64,000 bases of DNA from Cryptomeria japonica (GCF_030272615.1 NC_081415.1:604874137-604938136), one strand, 5' to 3'; shown: positions 20,043-31,990, counted from the first letter of the stretch. The notes: generated from the sequence alone by a model not told the origin. Translations and numbers: made by a program.

Positions 20043-21413
20043 TGTTGGTACTTGATTGAAGATTGCATTGGTGAACTATTGTATTATCATTGTTGTCAAT
20101 TGTAATCATTAATGATGTTCTTATGATGTTGTTTTGCAACTAGTAGGTAAGAAAGTGAAGGAAATAGGTATTAGTTTAGAAGTAGTGAGATCAACCGGTC
20201 ACCCTACCTGTTGATGTGCCAAATCCTAACCGGTGGATCTTGGTGAATCAGTTGTATTGATTTATGATCAAATGGTGATCGGTAATGATTATGCCACGTA
20301 TGCATGTTGAATGTGATGAGTTTCAAGTGGTTTTTGGCACATAGGGATAATGGTTTTATCTTGGGAATGAGTGAATCCACTGCATAAAGAGGAAACCATG
20401 TGATGAGTTATAGGAATCAATGAAGTGGTGATCAAGGAGAGATTGAGGTTGTCTTGGACAATGTGCTGATGATTGCTATGTAATCTAATGGTCATACTTG
20501 AACCAATTATTTGTAATCTCTATGAGATCTTAGGTTTGTGATGTGTTACCAACCTATTATTTTTCTTATAAGATCGATGAGTTGTTTTGTTGTAGTGTTG
20601 GAAATTTTGGTTAAGTGTCACTGTGATTGATTGCCAAGCCAGAAGGAGTATTTGTAGCATGTGTGAAGGTAGATAGGAGAATGAAAAGGATCTAATCAAA
20701 TAGAGCAGTTCTATTTACCAGATCAGCAAACCCTTGTTGTTCTTTAACAATTACAATATTTAAATGCCTTAACTGGGTAAGATTTAACAAGCTTAGTGCT
20801 ATCTAATTCCTCTAACCAAGTGATTCATTAGCTTTGATTTCAAATCCTCTATCGAGGTTACTCCTAATAGTGTATTGCTTATAACAGAGCATTATAGTCA
20901 ATCCCTTAATCGAGTGGTCCCTAACAGGATTTGTTCCTAACATGACATTTTGTAAAGCTTTAATAGGCTTGGCTCCTAATAGGGCGAAGTTTAGAATAAT
21001 TGTGGGTATTCATCCCCACCGTGGATTTTCCCATTTGGGTTTCCACATTAAAAATCATTGTGTCGAGTGGTGAATGGTTTTGATGGTTATGTCTTGATAT
21101 GGTTAATTTGCTTAACTATTAAATCCACTTAGTTATGATAAGATGACCGACAGTAATTTGAAATGTGCTTTTACTATTGTTAGTAGAGTATTTTGATGTT
21201 TTGGGAGTTTCAGAGATGTTATTCTATTATGCCATTCACCCAGTAAACTATCAGTGCTATTGCAGTTTGTCGCTCAGTGATGAACTAGTTAGTTTAGCAA
21301 TTGACTTGTGAGATTATTTTTGAGTTTGGTGAAAGTTAAGTCAATTTTATATCTATTGATTCACCCCTCCTCTCAGTAGTTATCTAGATCCTTATTGATT
21401 CATCATATCATCA
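20043..21413 (+). repeat. Solo LTR of the F family
   Basis: Starts TGTTGGTACTTG and ends CATATCATCA, 1,371 bp, with a perfect 5-bp target duplication GTCCT (20038-20042 and 21414-21418). Its 3' third is collinear with the F 3' LTR (1745-3155, opposite strand). It has the GTGGG/CCCAC stem (21002-21019), CCCATTTGGG (from about 21029), and the C-rich block CACCCCTCCTCTCAG near 21362. No internal sequence remains, which fits LTR-LTR recombination. It sits in the palindromic array. Confidence 0.9.
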
Positions 21414-21431
21414 GTCCTAAGGGGTCATATG

Positions 21432-22248
21432 TGTTGGCCATTTGGTGGAATTTATTGTGTTGCATTGATGTTTTGTCATTGATGCCAACACTAGTTGTTT
21501 GGATGCTTTATTGGCACCCTTCTGGTCCCAATAGGCTGAGTGGTTTCTGGTTGATTTGGATCCAACATGATTCGATAGGATTTGGTATAGTTTGGTGATG
21601 GAATTATCTTGTTCATGATACTCATGCTCATATTCAGTCAGTTGGTTTTGGTCTGGTGGTCTGATGCTATCTTGCTTGCTTAGAAGCTTAGTTTCTGGTT
21701 CCGGTGAGGGTTTCACCAGTAGATCTTTGATGAATTGCGTAAGTGGTGTTGGTGTAGTTTCAAGTGGAGTTTTAGGATGTTGTTGCTAATCTTGTTCAAG
21801 ACTTGGTGGGTAGAGATTATTGTTGTAGCCTATGGACCTATACTAGATCCCAGTTGATCTAGGTTATGGATCGACTTTAATGTAACATGTGGATTCAACC
21901 TCTTGATGTATTTCCAGGATGTCTTACATTTTAGATATTATTTGTTTGGTCTAAGGTCGACATGGTTGTAATTATGTAATTGGTTTATTGTTTGGTGGCC
22001 GACCTGATTGTTTATGGTGGAGGGTTTGTATATATAGATGTAAGATATCATTGTAGATCATCATGGTTATGTTAGAGGTCATGTTCAAGGAATGTAATGT
22101 GTGAATAATATAACATCATTCAAGAAGAGGAGTTGGTCGATCATTGAAGATCGAATTGGGTTTATGTAAGAGGATTTAGTTCTCTAGTATTGAGCTTAAC
22201 CGGAATTGTAGTCAGGCATAGGTGATTCTATCTTTTACAGTTCAACAC
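21432..22248 (+). repeat. 5' LTR of element G, left part (U3)
   Basis: Starts TGTTGGCCATTTGG, identical in form to the 3' LTR start at 34907, and runs to GTTCAACAC, where element A begins. The final AACAC (22244-22248) is duplicated at 28881-28885. Confidence 0.92.
22029..22036 (+). promoter_or_regulatory. TATA box of the G LTR promoter
   Basis: TATATATA after GGGTTTG, also in the 3' LTR at 35511-35518. It lies upstream of the leader stem-loops, where the U3/R border is expected. Transcription start not determined. Confidence 0.5.
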
Positions 22249-23069
22249 TGTTAGGATTCCCACAGATACTTAGAGGGGGGGTGAATCAGTATCTAACCGG
22301 TGTATAGAATTTCTTATCTTAAAACATGCATAATATATTATAACAATGTACTGGTATGCAAGAAATAATGTAATGAACATAATTAAAAGCATCCACATGA
22401 AAAGCACACAATAACACAAGGATTTAACGAGGAAACCTAGTGTGGGAAAAACCTTGGTGGGATTTGTGACCCACAATATTCACTTACTGGCCAATAAGAG
22501 AATATTACTTACAAGAGGGGCCTGCACATGCAGGAAGGCCAATTGCCTAGAGCTCACTGCTCAATGGGAAGTCTCACTGACTTACAATGTGGATTATACA
22601 AATCCAATAACTTGTACTAGTTTACAATAGCATCTATAATGCCTGATCTAGTATCGGTTTGTGCTTTGTTCTTTACATAAAACCTCTAAGCTATATTTCA
22701 CATGATAGGTTTGCCTAATATCTTCTTCTTTTCACTTACACCACTTTTTTCTTACTTACCAAATGTCTACAATGATCTCTTTTATATATAAGAGTCATTT
22801 TACAATGATATCAAGTTGGATTACAAAGTTTTTACAATAATAAACAAAATATAATATAACAAAATCCTGTCGGCCTTTGTGCTGGTATACTTCCTTTCTC
22901 TGTGCCAGTGTCAGTGTTCTGAGTGCCGGTGTAGAGTGTGATCTGCTGATGCCGGTGTACTAACTTGTCGGTGTAATGCCTTGCCAGTGCCATAGGATTG
23001 TAAGGTTGCCATCAATGACAAAACCTTCAATCACATATAATGTCTCATTGGAGTGTGCATATTCCAACA
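22249..23069 (-). repeat. 3' LTR of element A
   Basis: On the minus strand it starts TGTTGGAATATG and ends CCTAACA, 821 bp. TATA-like TATATATAAAAGAG is at about 22778-22790. The leader palindrome CCTGCACATGCAGG is at 22521-22534 and the stem GTGGG/CCCAC at 22457-22474. The G-run form of the C-tract block lies near 22273-22280. Confidence 0.92.
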
Positions 23070-23096
23070 ATCTCCCCCTTTGGCATTGATGGCAAC
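23005..23096 (-). other. PPT of element A and 13-bp perfect inverted repeat across the PPT/U3 junction
   Basis: The PPT is AAAGGGGGAGAT on the minus strand (23070-23081). GTTGCCATCAATG (plus 23005-23017, inside U3) and CATTGATGGCAAC (plus 23084-23096, just upstream of the PPT) are perfect reverse complements, 66 bases apart. The PPT and the LTR start lie in the loop. Confidence 0.75.
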
Positions 23097-23270
23097 ACTC
23101 ATGAGAAATTTCAAAAGTGTATCCAAAAATTTTCCAAAAATGTGAAGTCCAAAAAATGTATGTGCTCCCCCTAAGCATATGATTCCCATGATGTTGAATT
23201 TTCTCATCCCACTACTCCCCCTTTGGCATCAATGACAAAGGTTGTCAAGATGTCAGTAGAGTTTGTAGTT

Positions 23271-26200
23271 TCAACCTTGTAACAAGGTAGTTACAATTTG
23301 AAATAAATCCACCAAAATCAAGTTTATACTCTCCATAAACTTTTTACTATCTCTTATTGTTGTCTCTTTCCTTTTAGATGTACTGGTGAGATGCTGCAAA
23401 TGCTCTATCGGTGTTTTCTACCCCTGTATCAGTGCCTCAGATATTTCCTTTCGCAATGATGCTAGATAGTCCAATCTTGGACTCAGTTTTAATCTTAGAT
23501 GCTTTGCCTTATTCACTATTCTCTCCTTTTCTCTTTCCAATTTAAGTAATTCTTCCTCAAAATTTGTAATCTTCTACTCAAAAACTGATAATGTATCAGG
23601 TGAGTTAACAAAATTATCAGCAAGTTTATTGATTTCATCTTGTACCTTGCTTATTTTCTTATCTATGACTACAGTCAAAAAGTTTGTCTTGCAGGTGTCT
23701 TTGTACAGAGTTTTGTACTCTTTCAATAAATTACACAATTCCGGTAGAAGTGTGTCAAAATCTCTAGTACACTTCTTTATCTGCTCATCGAAGAATCTTT
23801 TCTATTCAATTTCCAATTTATCCTTCAGTGTCTCTTCCTTTATTTTCTCAATGTTTTCTGTGATATATTTACACAAGGTATCAAGTTGTCCTAAAGAATC
23901 TTTATTGTCTATATTATAGTTAGGAGCAATTACCTTCAAAATTGGTATCGTGTCATCTATTGCCTTATAAGCTTGTGAGTTGTAGTCTATTATCTTTTTA
24001 ATTGAATCTAAGAGTACCTCAGTCACATTAGTTGATTTGTAGCCTGATGACGAGGAACCTACACTCTGAATACCGCCAGTGCAAGTAACCAAGCTTGTAT
24101 TGACCTTTGGTAGGTCTGTTTGTGTTTGCATTTTCTTAAGCAATGGTTTTTCTATTTCTCCAGTTGTCGGTGGCACTGTTTCCTTATGAACTTGTTCCTA
24201 TTTCTATTGCTATTCCTATTCTGGAGCCTTCTACTCTATTTGTTTCTCTATTTGTTGCATTGTTTCAGTCTGAGTCAGAGTTTCTACCTATTGCTTTTTG
24301 TCATCTGCTGGTTTCTCTTGTGTGTTTTCAGTTTCCTCATCTGCCAGAGGCTCACTAGCCATGTCAGTCTTATCAGCTGTAGCTTTGTCTACCACAATGT
24401 TGATCTTTTGAGTATCAACATCCACTGTATATAATACTTTAGGATTAGGATTAACATCCTCTACATCCATACTTTCAACTGTCAGTTGATCTTTTGTAGT
24501 TTTGACCAGTGATGTAGAAGGAGGCGGTGGGGATAAGTTATCTTTAACTTTTATACTCGGAGGTCCACCAACCTTTCCTTTACCCTTCTCTCTTTCCTTC
24601 TGATATACCTTTATTGGTTTGTGGTTCTGGTATTCCTCCTATTTTTCTTTTTCTACTAGAAAAATGTCCCATGCATTTTCTATCTCTTCAGTCACCTCAT
24701 TAACTCTTCCAACCATTAAAGAAATGTGCCAGTGTGCATTAGAAAATACTGACCTGTTGGCTTCAACAATTAAGTCATCAATTTCTTTTGGTGAATTCAC
24801 TAGATATATATCAAGTAGCTTTTCTATCTTGATTTTCTTGTCAAGTTCTATTACTGCTTGTCTCCTTGCTTCCAATCTTTTGAGTAGTTCATCTGGTACT
24901 TCATCTACAACTTCCATCAAAAATTTCTTATACATGTCCATATGTAATATAACACTATTTTATACTTGTTCTTTTTCATCTGCTGTTAGAGTGTCATATA
25001 GTTTCTCTATAATCTTCAATTTCCCTTCCTCTGTAATTTCATTCAATAGTATATCAAGAGGGGCCAAGTCCTTATTTGTCCTCTTCTTCTTCTTGGGTGT
25101 CAGTTTCTTCTTCTTTGGTGTAGCCTTTCTTACCGGAGATCTCACTACTTGTTGTTTTTGTCTTGTCCTCCTAGGTGAGGGTGTGGTTGCCGGTGAGGGA
25201 TCTCTTTTTCTTACAACTCTCTTGAAAGTTGTAGGCATGTCATTCTCTGAAGATGTGCCTACTGGTGATAGGTGAGTTTCAGGCTATCGAGCTGCTAACT
25301 CCTCTTCTGTTATACCGATTTGTTCCATTTCTTAATCTTTGATTTCCTTTGCTTGCTTAGAACCTTTTCTTACAACTGCCTCAACCTTTTTCATTCTTTT
25401 CTTAGATTGTATTTGGCTTTCAATAGTTTCTACACTACCAAATACTTCTTCCTTAGGTTCTTTAGGGGCTTCCAGAAGTGCTTTAGCATAAGTTTCAATG
25501 ATATGATCATCTGTTTCGTAGCCCATCTCTGTTACCCAAACTGTCCTAGGGATGACTGCTTCCATCCAAATCTCATCCTTCTTGATTACATAGCATATTT
25601 CATCCTTATATTTGTCAACAATCTTTTGTGATAATCTGATTCTTTTCTTCATTTTGGCCTTAAGTGCTTGAAAGAAATCATGGATGTTGCTTTCCTTATC
25701 TTCTCCCATATTATTGAATAGTTTTGTTAGTTGTTTACCTACCGGTATATCATATCCAAGTTCTTTGTAGCCTATACTGGGAACCTATTTGGTTATATGT
25801 AGCATTAGACATACTAGTAGATTTCCAAACCTGAAAGTTCCTTTCTTGTCCTTCTTAATCTTGCCTAAGTTGTCAATTAATTCATCCTTCAACAACTCAC
25901 ATACATCAATCTTTGCATTATCTATGACCATGTCATAAGCACTCTTAATGCACAGACTTGACATTGAATTGAGTCTATTTGCATGAGTTTCCTTATATCC
26001 TAATATCATGCTGATAAATCTTACATTAGTATCTTTTACATTATTGACTCTTAAGGACCTTTTATCAGATGTGGCACGAGTTAACTGAGTAACTAGGTCA
26101 TTGGAGACCTTCTTAGTCTTGTCTAGCCTTTTATCGGTGGTTGGTAAACTTGTGACAGTTTTCATAGCTTCCTTGGTGATTTTGTGAATTGCATCTAACT

Positions 26201-26573
26201 AGAAAAATTCACCATGTACCTTGCTTAAGACTATCCTAATCACATCCTTGGGGAATTCAGGAATGCTAAGGATCTCTGTAAATCCTAGGGTTTCAATGAT
26301 CTTATGTTCCAGTTTCACATTTCTAGAGTTATCACATATGATAGTTTTAAACATGGTTTTAATCTCTTCATCTCCTACTTTCTCAATGTTTCAGTGAATA
26401 TAAATTCTGGGGTCTTCAGCATAAACAACTCCCTTAGGAATTTTCGAAAAAGCACCTAAAGTATCATCTTTCTTTGCTACTTTGGGAACTAATTGAAATA
26501 CGGGCCTAGGTCTTTTTATAACTTCAACAACATTAGGGTTTGCTATATATTCAAGTGCAGAGGTGGATGCCAT
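23271..26573 (-). pseudogene. ORF2 of element A: about 1,101-codon unknown protein, one frame, stops only
   Basis: From ATG (26571-26573, MASTSALEYI) to TGA (23271-23273), all in one frame. In order: N-terminal region with VHGEF*LDAIHKITKEA (26150-26240), RFISMILGYKETHANRLNS (about 25990) and GTFRFGNLLVCLM; IRLSQKIVDKYKDEICYVIK (near 25600); a basic Pro/Lys block KKKKLTPKKKKR (about 25085-25120), a likely nuclear signal; YKKFLMEVVDEVPDELLKR (about 24910); an acidic/Gln-rich part; and a coiled-coil C-terminus (23300-24000). At least a dozen in-frame stops occur, many TAG where C has Gln (five clustered at 24190-24240). No enzyme motif of retroelements is seen. Function unknown. Confidence 0.8.
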
Positions 26574-26937
26574 GATAAAATATCTTTTATTGCCTTTAGG
26601 ATGGATGAATTCTTGAAGTGTTCTTGCCTCTTGCTCAAAATGCCTTAGCTCGGAATCTTTGTGCTCTTCGTAGGTTTGAAATCTTAGTGAAATGAAATGG
26701 AGCCAAAACCTCAAATTTATAGTGTTACTTTGCCATCTACCACATTAAATACATGCCAGTAAAGTATTCACTTAACATTGTCTGCCGGTAATAAGTAATT
26801 TCCAACTTCTCATCTCTAACCGAGGGAATAATAGCACGTGTCATTAGATTGCCAAACCCTCAAGGAAAGTTTCTTCAATTCGATAAAGAACTTCCTGCCG
26901 GTGGAGCATTACTCTGTCCTACTAGTGGAGCATCACT

Positions 26938-28020
26938 CTATCCTACCAGTGAAGCATTGATTGATTCTACTAGTGGAGGAGTATTCCCAATATTTAGATC
27001 AGCTTTTCTAATCCATTGTTTTGAGAATTCTTGCTTAACCTCTTCAACTTTTTTTTTACCCTTCAAGTTAGAACTTTTGTTGTCTATCGTTGATCCTTTC
27101 CTTCTATAGAAATTTGCAATATGCCTAATCTTGTTACATGCACAACAAGTTACATTATTCTTCTGAATAGCTTTCCCATAAACTATGCCAGTTTGTGTTC
27201 TGTATTGATTAGATAAATGTCCAAATCTTCCACAAACATAACATCTCACATTCATTCTGCAATTTTCAGAGTTGTGACCAACTTTGCTACATTTGGAACA
27301 TTGATTGGTGGGTGTGTTGATATTCTGATAATTTCTAGATCTACATTCATTTGCTCTATGAACATACTTATTACAGTTAAAACATTTTCCATTGAATTTA
27401 TAAGCATTAGGTTGCCTTACTGGTTTGTTGTGATCCCATGTGTTTGCAGTACCGGAGCTTTCTCCAACTTCAAAGCCAATTCCAGAAGTGTCACCTTTAG
27501 GTTTTTGATTCTTCAGCAAGATGCCAAGTTCCTCTAAGATTTTCTTGAATTTTTCTTTATGTTGATTTACAGTTTCTAGTTCTCTTTCTAAGACTTCTTT
27601 TTGTCTCATTAGTTCATTGGAGTCATTCTGAGTATGCATTAGATCTATCTTCAACATGTCATTTACATAGCTAAGTCTTGTGTTCTCATTTGCTGCATCA
27701 CTTAGTCTTTTGGTCAATTCTTCTTCATTCTTCTTCCTATCTTCAATCTCTTTACAAAATCTCATAGTCATATCCTGCATCTCATTCTTTGTAGTTATGT
27801 TCTCCAATTTCAGCTTGCTTAACATATCATTAAGTGATTCCTTTTCATCATTTTCATTTTGCATCTTTTCACAAAGTTCTCTTCTCTTGTTTCTTGCAAT
27901 AGTAAGATTCTCTTGGAGTGCCTGAATGATATCTTGAGCTGCTTTTAGATCATCTTCTAGTTTGATGTTTTTCAATTTCTCTGCATCATAGTCTTAAAGA
28001 GCTGCTTCAAGTTGCTTCAT
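26938..28020 (-). pseudogene. gag-like ORF of element A: coiled coil and four CCHC knuckles
   Basis: Frame from ATG 28018-28020 (MKQLEAAL) to a stop at 26938-26940; one TAA (27994-27996) near the start, then 345 codons open. A possible older start aligned with the B ATG now reads GTG. A long charged coiled-coil region is followed by knuckles CFNCNKYVHRANEC and CSKCSKVGHNSENC (both intact), CYVCGRFGHLSNQY and CCACNKIRHIANFY (last Cys lost to Tyr in both). The spacer to ORF2 is 364 bases. Gag proteins of this kind form the particle and bind RNA. It is close to intact, the best-kept coding unit of the N family. Confidence 0.85.
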
Positions 28021-28089
28021 CAAATTTTCCACCTTTACCGGTGTCAAGATCTTCCTCAAGTTGTTAGGCTTCTGAAAATAGAGGACCAA

Positions 28090-28101
28090 TCTCTGATACC
28101 A
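28090..28101 (-). other. Primer binding site of element A
   Basis: Minus-strand TGGTATCAGAGA, 11 of 12 to the initiator tRNA-Met PBS, two bases from the end of the 5' LTR. Confidence 0.88.
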
Positions 28102-28103
28102 AT

Positions 28104-28880
28104 TGTTGGGATTCCTACAGATACTGAGAGGGGGGGGGTCAATCAGTATCTAACCGGTGTATAGAATTTCTTATCTTAAAACATGCAGAATATATTATAA
28201 TAGTGTACCGATATGCAAGAAATAATGCATGAAAAGAACACCATAACACAAGGATTTTACGAGGAAACCCAGTGTGGGAAAATACTCGGTGGGATTTGTG
28301 ACCCACAATATTCACTTACTAGCCAATAAGAGAATATTACTTACAAGAGGGGCCTGCTCATACAGGAAGGCCAATTGCCTAGAGCTCACTGCTCAATGGG
28401 AAGTCTCACTAACTTACAATGTGGATTATACAAATCCAATAATTTGTACTGGTTTACAATAGCATCTATAATGCCTGATCCAGTACCGATTCATGCTCTG
28501 TTCTTTACATAAAACCTCTAACCTATATTTTGCATGATAGGTCTACCTAATATCTTCTTCTTTTCACTTACATCACTTTTTTCTTACTTACCAAATGTCT
28601 ACAATGATCTCTTTTATATATAAGAGTCATTTTACAATGATATCAAGTCGGCTTACAAATTTTTTATAATAATAAATAAAATATAATATAACAAAATCTT
28701 ATCGGCCTTTGTGTTGGTATACTTCCTTTCTCTATGCCGGTGTAGAGTGTGATTTGTTGATGTTGGTGCACTAACTTATCAGTGTAATGCCTTGCCAGTG
28801 CCATAGGATGGTAAGGTTGCCATCAATGACAAAACCTTCAATCACATACAATGTCTCATTGGAGTGTGCATATGCCAACA
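28104..28880 (-). repeat. 5' LTR of element A
   Basis: Starts TGTTGGCATATGCACACTCC on the minus strand and ends TCCCAACA, 777 bp, shorter than its partner (821 bp) through small indels. The leader palindrome is decayed here (28353-28366); the GTGGG/CCCAC stem (28289-28306) is intact. A G-run of nine lies near 28131-28139. Confidence 0.92.
28612..28622 (-). promoter_or_regulatory. TATA box of the A 5' LTR
   Basis: Minus-strand TATATATAAAA, present also in the 3' LTR and, as TATATAAAGG, in H (33564-33573) and as TATATAAG in C (45095-45102). It lies upstream of the conserved leader stems. Confidence 0.55.
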
Positions 28881-28885
28881 AACAC

Positions 28886-29297
28886 TTCTCCAGGTTGTAG
28901 TATGGATTTATATTTAGTCAGTGAGGCTCCTTTTGTGATGAGTAGTGTGCTCTAGGCTATTGGCCTTCCTATAAGTGTAGGCCCCTCAATTATAATTCGC
29001 ATACTTACTACAAAAGTATTAACTAACTGTGGGTAGGCTTCCCACTATGGATTTTCCCTTTACTGGGTTTTCCACGTATAAATCTTTGTGTCATGTGGAT
29101 GGTATTTATTCTATGATTATCATTTATTCTTAATTGGTTTAACTATTATTCTAGTATTTGATCTAAACATTCTGGTATTAATGTTTTTGGTTCCGATACT
29201 AAAGTTTAATTTGCTAATAGTTCTAGTAATATGTGACAACTGATTCACCCCCCCCCCCCGCTCTCAGTTGTCTTCTGGTTATTTGAACTACCTAACA
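28886..29297 (+). repeat. 5' LTR of element G, right part (R/U5)
   Basis: Continues the G LTR after element A and its AACAC duplication, ending CTACCTAACA. It has CCTATAAGTGTAGG (28968-28981), GTGGG/CCCAC (29029-29045), CCCTTTACTGGG (29057-29068), and a run of ten C near 29250-29260. Confidence 0.92.
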
Positions 29298-29299
29298 AT

Positions 29300-29311
29300 T
29301 GGTATCGAAGC
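29300..29311 (+). other. Primer binding site of element G
   Basis: TGGTATCGAAGC two bases after the LTR, 10 of 12 to the initiator tRNA-Met PBS. Confidence 0.85.
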
Positions 29312-29355
29312 TTTGGTCCTCTCTACAGAAAGCTTAACCACTTGTGGAAGATCCT

Positions 29356-30600
29356 ATGGCAACTAATAGTTCAAGTTCATCTAGTTCTTATAGAGCTATC
29401 TTTTAGAGGGATATTCTGAGGCTTCATGGAACAAATTACATAGTATGGAAGATTCAGATGGAGACTCATCTGAGATGTCTTGGCAAGGATATTTGGGAGA
29501 TCACACAAAATGGTTTCAGACCTTATAATCTAGGATCTAGCAATCATCCTCCAACAAACTTGGACAAGGAGCTTGAGAATGATTAAAGAGAAAGAGAAGC
29601 CCTCTTGTGTACACTTTCTGATCAACAAATTATGAGATTAACTTACCAATCATCTGGAAAGGCTATATGGGATAATTTGGAGACTCTTAATGAAGGTGAC
29701 CCTATACTAAAGATTGCTAAACTTGATGGTTACTGAGTGAGATATGAAAACCTAAAGATGGAAGAAGATGAAAGGATTACTACATTCATGGAAAGGGTAA
29801 ATGAGATTGTTATGGGAATTCAATGTTGTGGTGGAACTCTAAGCAAAGATAAAATTGTTTCTAAAGTTATGAGAGCCCTACAACCCGCTTACATTCACTG
29901 AAATTGTTTCTAAAGTTATGAGAGCCCTACAACCTGCTTACAAAATGAAGTCTACTGGTATTAATGAGTTGAGAACAATGGCTAATACATATGTCAACAA
30001 AGATACTTTGGTTGGGAAAGTATTTTATTTTGAGCTTGAAGAATCTGGACCTTCTAGAGCTGTCAAGTCTGAACCTACATTTCATGCATCTACATCTACA
30101 ACCAGTAAGAAAGATTGGAAAGCTTTGTATGCAAAGGAATTAGAAGATATGATGAGAGAAGATGATGAGTTTGAGAAAATTGAAGCACTAGTCACTAGAA
30201 TAGTACCTAAAGGACCGGTAGGAACTAAGTATGAAGGAAAAGCACCTTTTAAATGTTTTACATTTAATAAGATTGGTCATTTTGCATCTAGATGTCCTAA
30301 AAGGAATTCAAGATTTGAAGAAAGAGTTAGAAGATCATTTAAGCCTAACCATGGATATCAGATAAAGTATAAGTACAACAAAAATAGAGACAAATCATGC
30401 TACATAGCAGATGAGGAAGGCATTACTGATTCTAATGATGAACTGGTAGAAGATTCTACTAGTGGTTTTGGAAATGAGAAGGAAAGGGTGTTCCTAGCTA
30501 TCAAAGAATATGATCCAGCACTGGAAGAGAATGTACCTAAAGAGAAGGCACTTGCCGCTAAAATCGAAGACAAGGATAAATGGGTAATTTACAGCGGTTG
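29356..30600 (+). pseudogene. gag of element G
   Basis: ATG at 29356 (MATNSSSSSSSYRAIF) with a stop at codon 17, in place of Gln by comparison with usual copia Gag starts, and more stops near 29583 and 29733. A 49-bp tandem duplication (29852 and 29901) shifts the frame; reading resumes at 29918 with ALQPAYKMKSTGINELRT and runs to the protease. The knuckle (near 30253) reads CFTFNKIGHFASRC, with the second Cys lost to Phe. UBN2-type Gag core. Same family as I. Confidence 0.88.
29852..29949. repeat. 49-bp tandem duplication in G gag
   Basis: AAATTGTTTCTAAAGTTATG occurs at 29852 and 29901; the copies run together through ACCCGCTTAC / ACCTGCTTAC. The 49-bp step breaks the reading frame. Confidence 0.92.
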
Positions 30601-31990
30601 TTCACAACATATGACTTGAGATAAAGGGAAGTTTCTATCTTTTCAAGAATTTGATGGTGGTCTAGTTAGATTCGGAGATGACAAAGCATGTATGATCAAA
30701 GGAAAAGGAACTATATCACTAGATGGTAAGAACAATACTGACAATTTTTATTATGTTGAAGGTTTAAGACATAATCTTTTGAGTGTAGGACAATTGGTAT
30801 ATAAGGGATTTCAATTATAGTTCAAGGATGGAAAATGCAAAATCATTAACAGATATGGCTTGGAGATTGCAACTTGTACATAGATGAAAGGTAATATATT
30901 TCATTTGAACTCTGGTGAGAAGATATGTTTTGATTACACAGATTGATGAGAGCTGGATATGGCATAAAAGGTTGTGTCACGTGAATTTTGATTGCATTGT
31001 AAAGATTAGTTCAACTAAGGTAGTTAGGCATACACCTAAGATTATAAAGCCCTATAATCTAGTATGTAAAGAATGTCAAATGGGTAAACAGGTCAAAACC
31101 TCTTTTAGGAGTATACAAGATAAATCAAATGATGTTCTTGATCTTATTCATATTGATTTGTGTGGCCATGCTAGAGTTAAAAATTTTGAAGGTGATAGAT
31201 ATTTCATGCTAATCATTGATGATTATTCTAGAATGATGTGTGTTACTTTTTGAAAAGAGAAATCTAAAGCATTTGAAAAGTTTAAAATCTTCAAGGTGAA
31301 AGTGGAAGCTGAGACAAGATTGAAGATTAAATGTTTGAGGTCAAATTATGGTGGAGAATTCACATCTAGTGAGTTTAATAACTTTTGTGACAAGCATTGC
31401 ATAAGAAAACAATGTTTTTCTCCCCGGACACCTCAGCAGAATGGAGTTGTGGAAAGGAAAACATAACTATTTTGGATGCTTCTATAACAATGATTATGGA
31501 AGATATTCTACCTCATATCTACTAGAGAGAAGTAGTGAGAACAACAATTTATACATTCAATAGAGTACATATGAAAGGAGAAACTGGTAAGACACCTTAT
31601 GAATTATGGTTTGACAATACACCTATAGTTAAGTATTTTAGAATTTTTGGTAGTAAATGTTATATCAGGAATTATGATATCATTGGAAAATTTGATCCTA
31701 GATGTGATGAAGGCATGTTTCTTGGTTATTATAATGAAAGAAAATCATATAGCTGTTATAACAAGAGATTGCAGAGAATTGTGGAGACTGCTAATGTCAA
31801 AGTAGATGAGCTGAACATAAGTCAAATAATAGTTTATGAGAAGGAACCGGTAGTGGAAATGATTATATCTGAAGCAGTAGGAGCTTTACCGGAACAGTGT
31901 TCAACTAGGTACTCTGGCAATATCAGAGAATTCTATAGTAACCGAAGAATAGTGAAGAGGAACAAAAAGTCAAAAGACTCCTAGGTATGT
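30570..31990 (+). pseudogene. Protease and integrase of element G
   Basis: Protease site WVIYSGCSQHMT near 30580-30618 has Tyr in place of the catalytic Asp of DSG. The GAG-pre-integrase region is 30630-30960, and 30915-31253 carries IWHKRLCHVNFD, CKECQMGK and IIDDYSRMM. The core near 31335-31360 reads SNYGGEF, where relatives have SDHGGEF, so the second catalytic Asp is Asn. NGVVERK is near 31440. The C-terminal part is 31535-31984. Several stops and shifts. Inactive. Confidence 0.9.

Larger units (their letters stand above)
22249..28880 (-). mobile_element. Element A: best-preserved non-autonomous family N copy
   Basis: Minus-strand element with 5' LTR 28104-28880, PBS, gag-like ORF, ORF2, PPT and 3' LTR 22249-23069. 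The target duplication AACAC is perfect (22244-22248 and 28881-28885); the target is the 5' LTR of G. The internal region (23070-28103) has no RT, integrase, RNase H or protease motif in any frame I read. ORF2 stays in one frame for 1,101 codons apart from point stops. Confidence 0.93.

Noticed and set aside
24619-25275. 218-codon plus-strand ORF
   Set aside because: Exact antisense shadow of ORF2 of element A; Ser/Phe/Leu-rich as expected from the complement of Lys/Glu-rich coding sequence.
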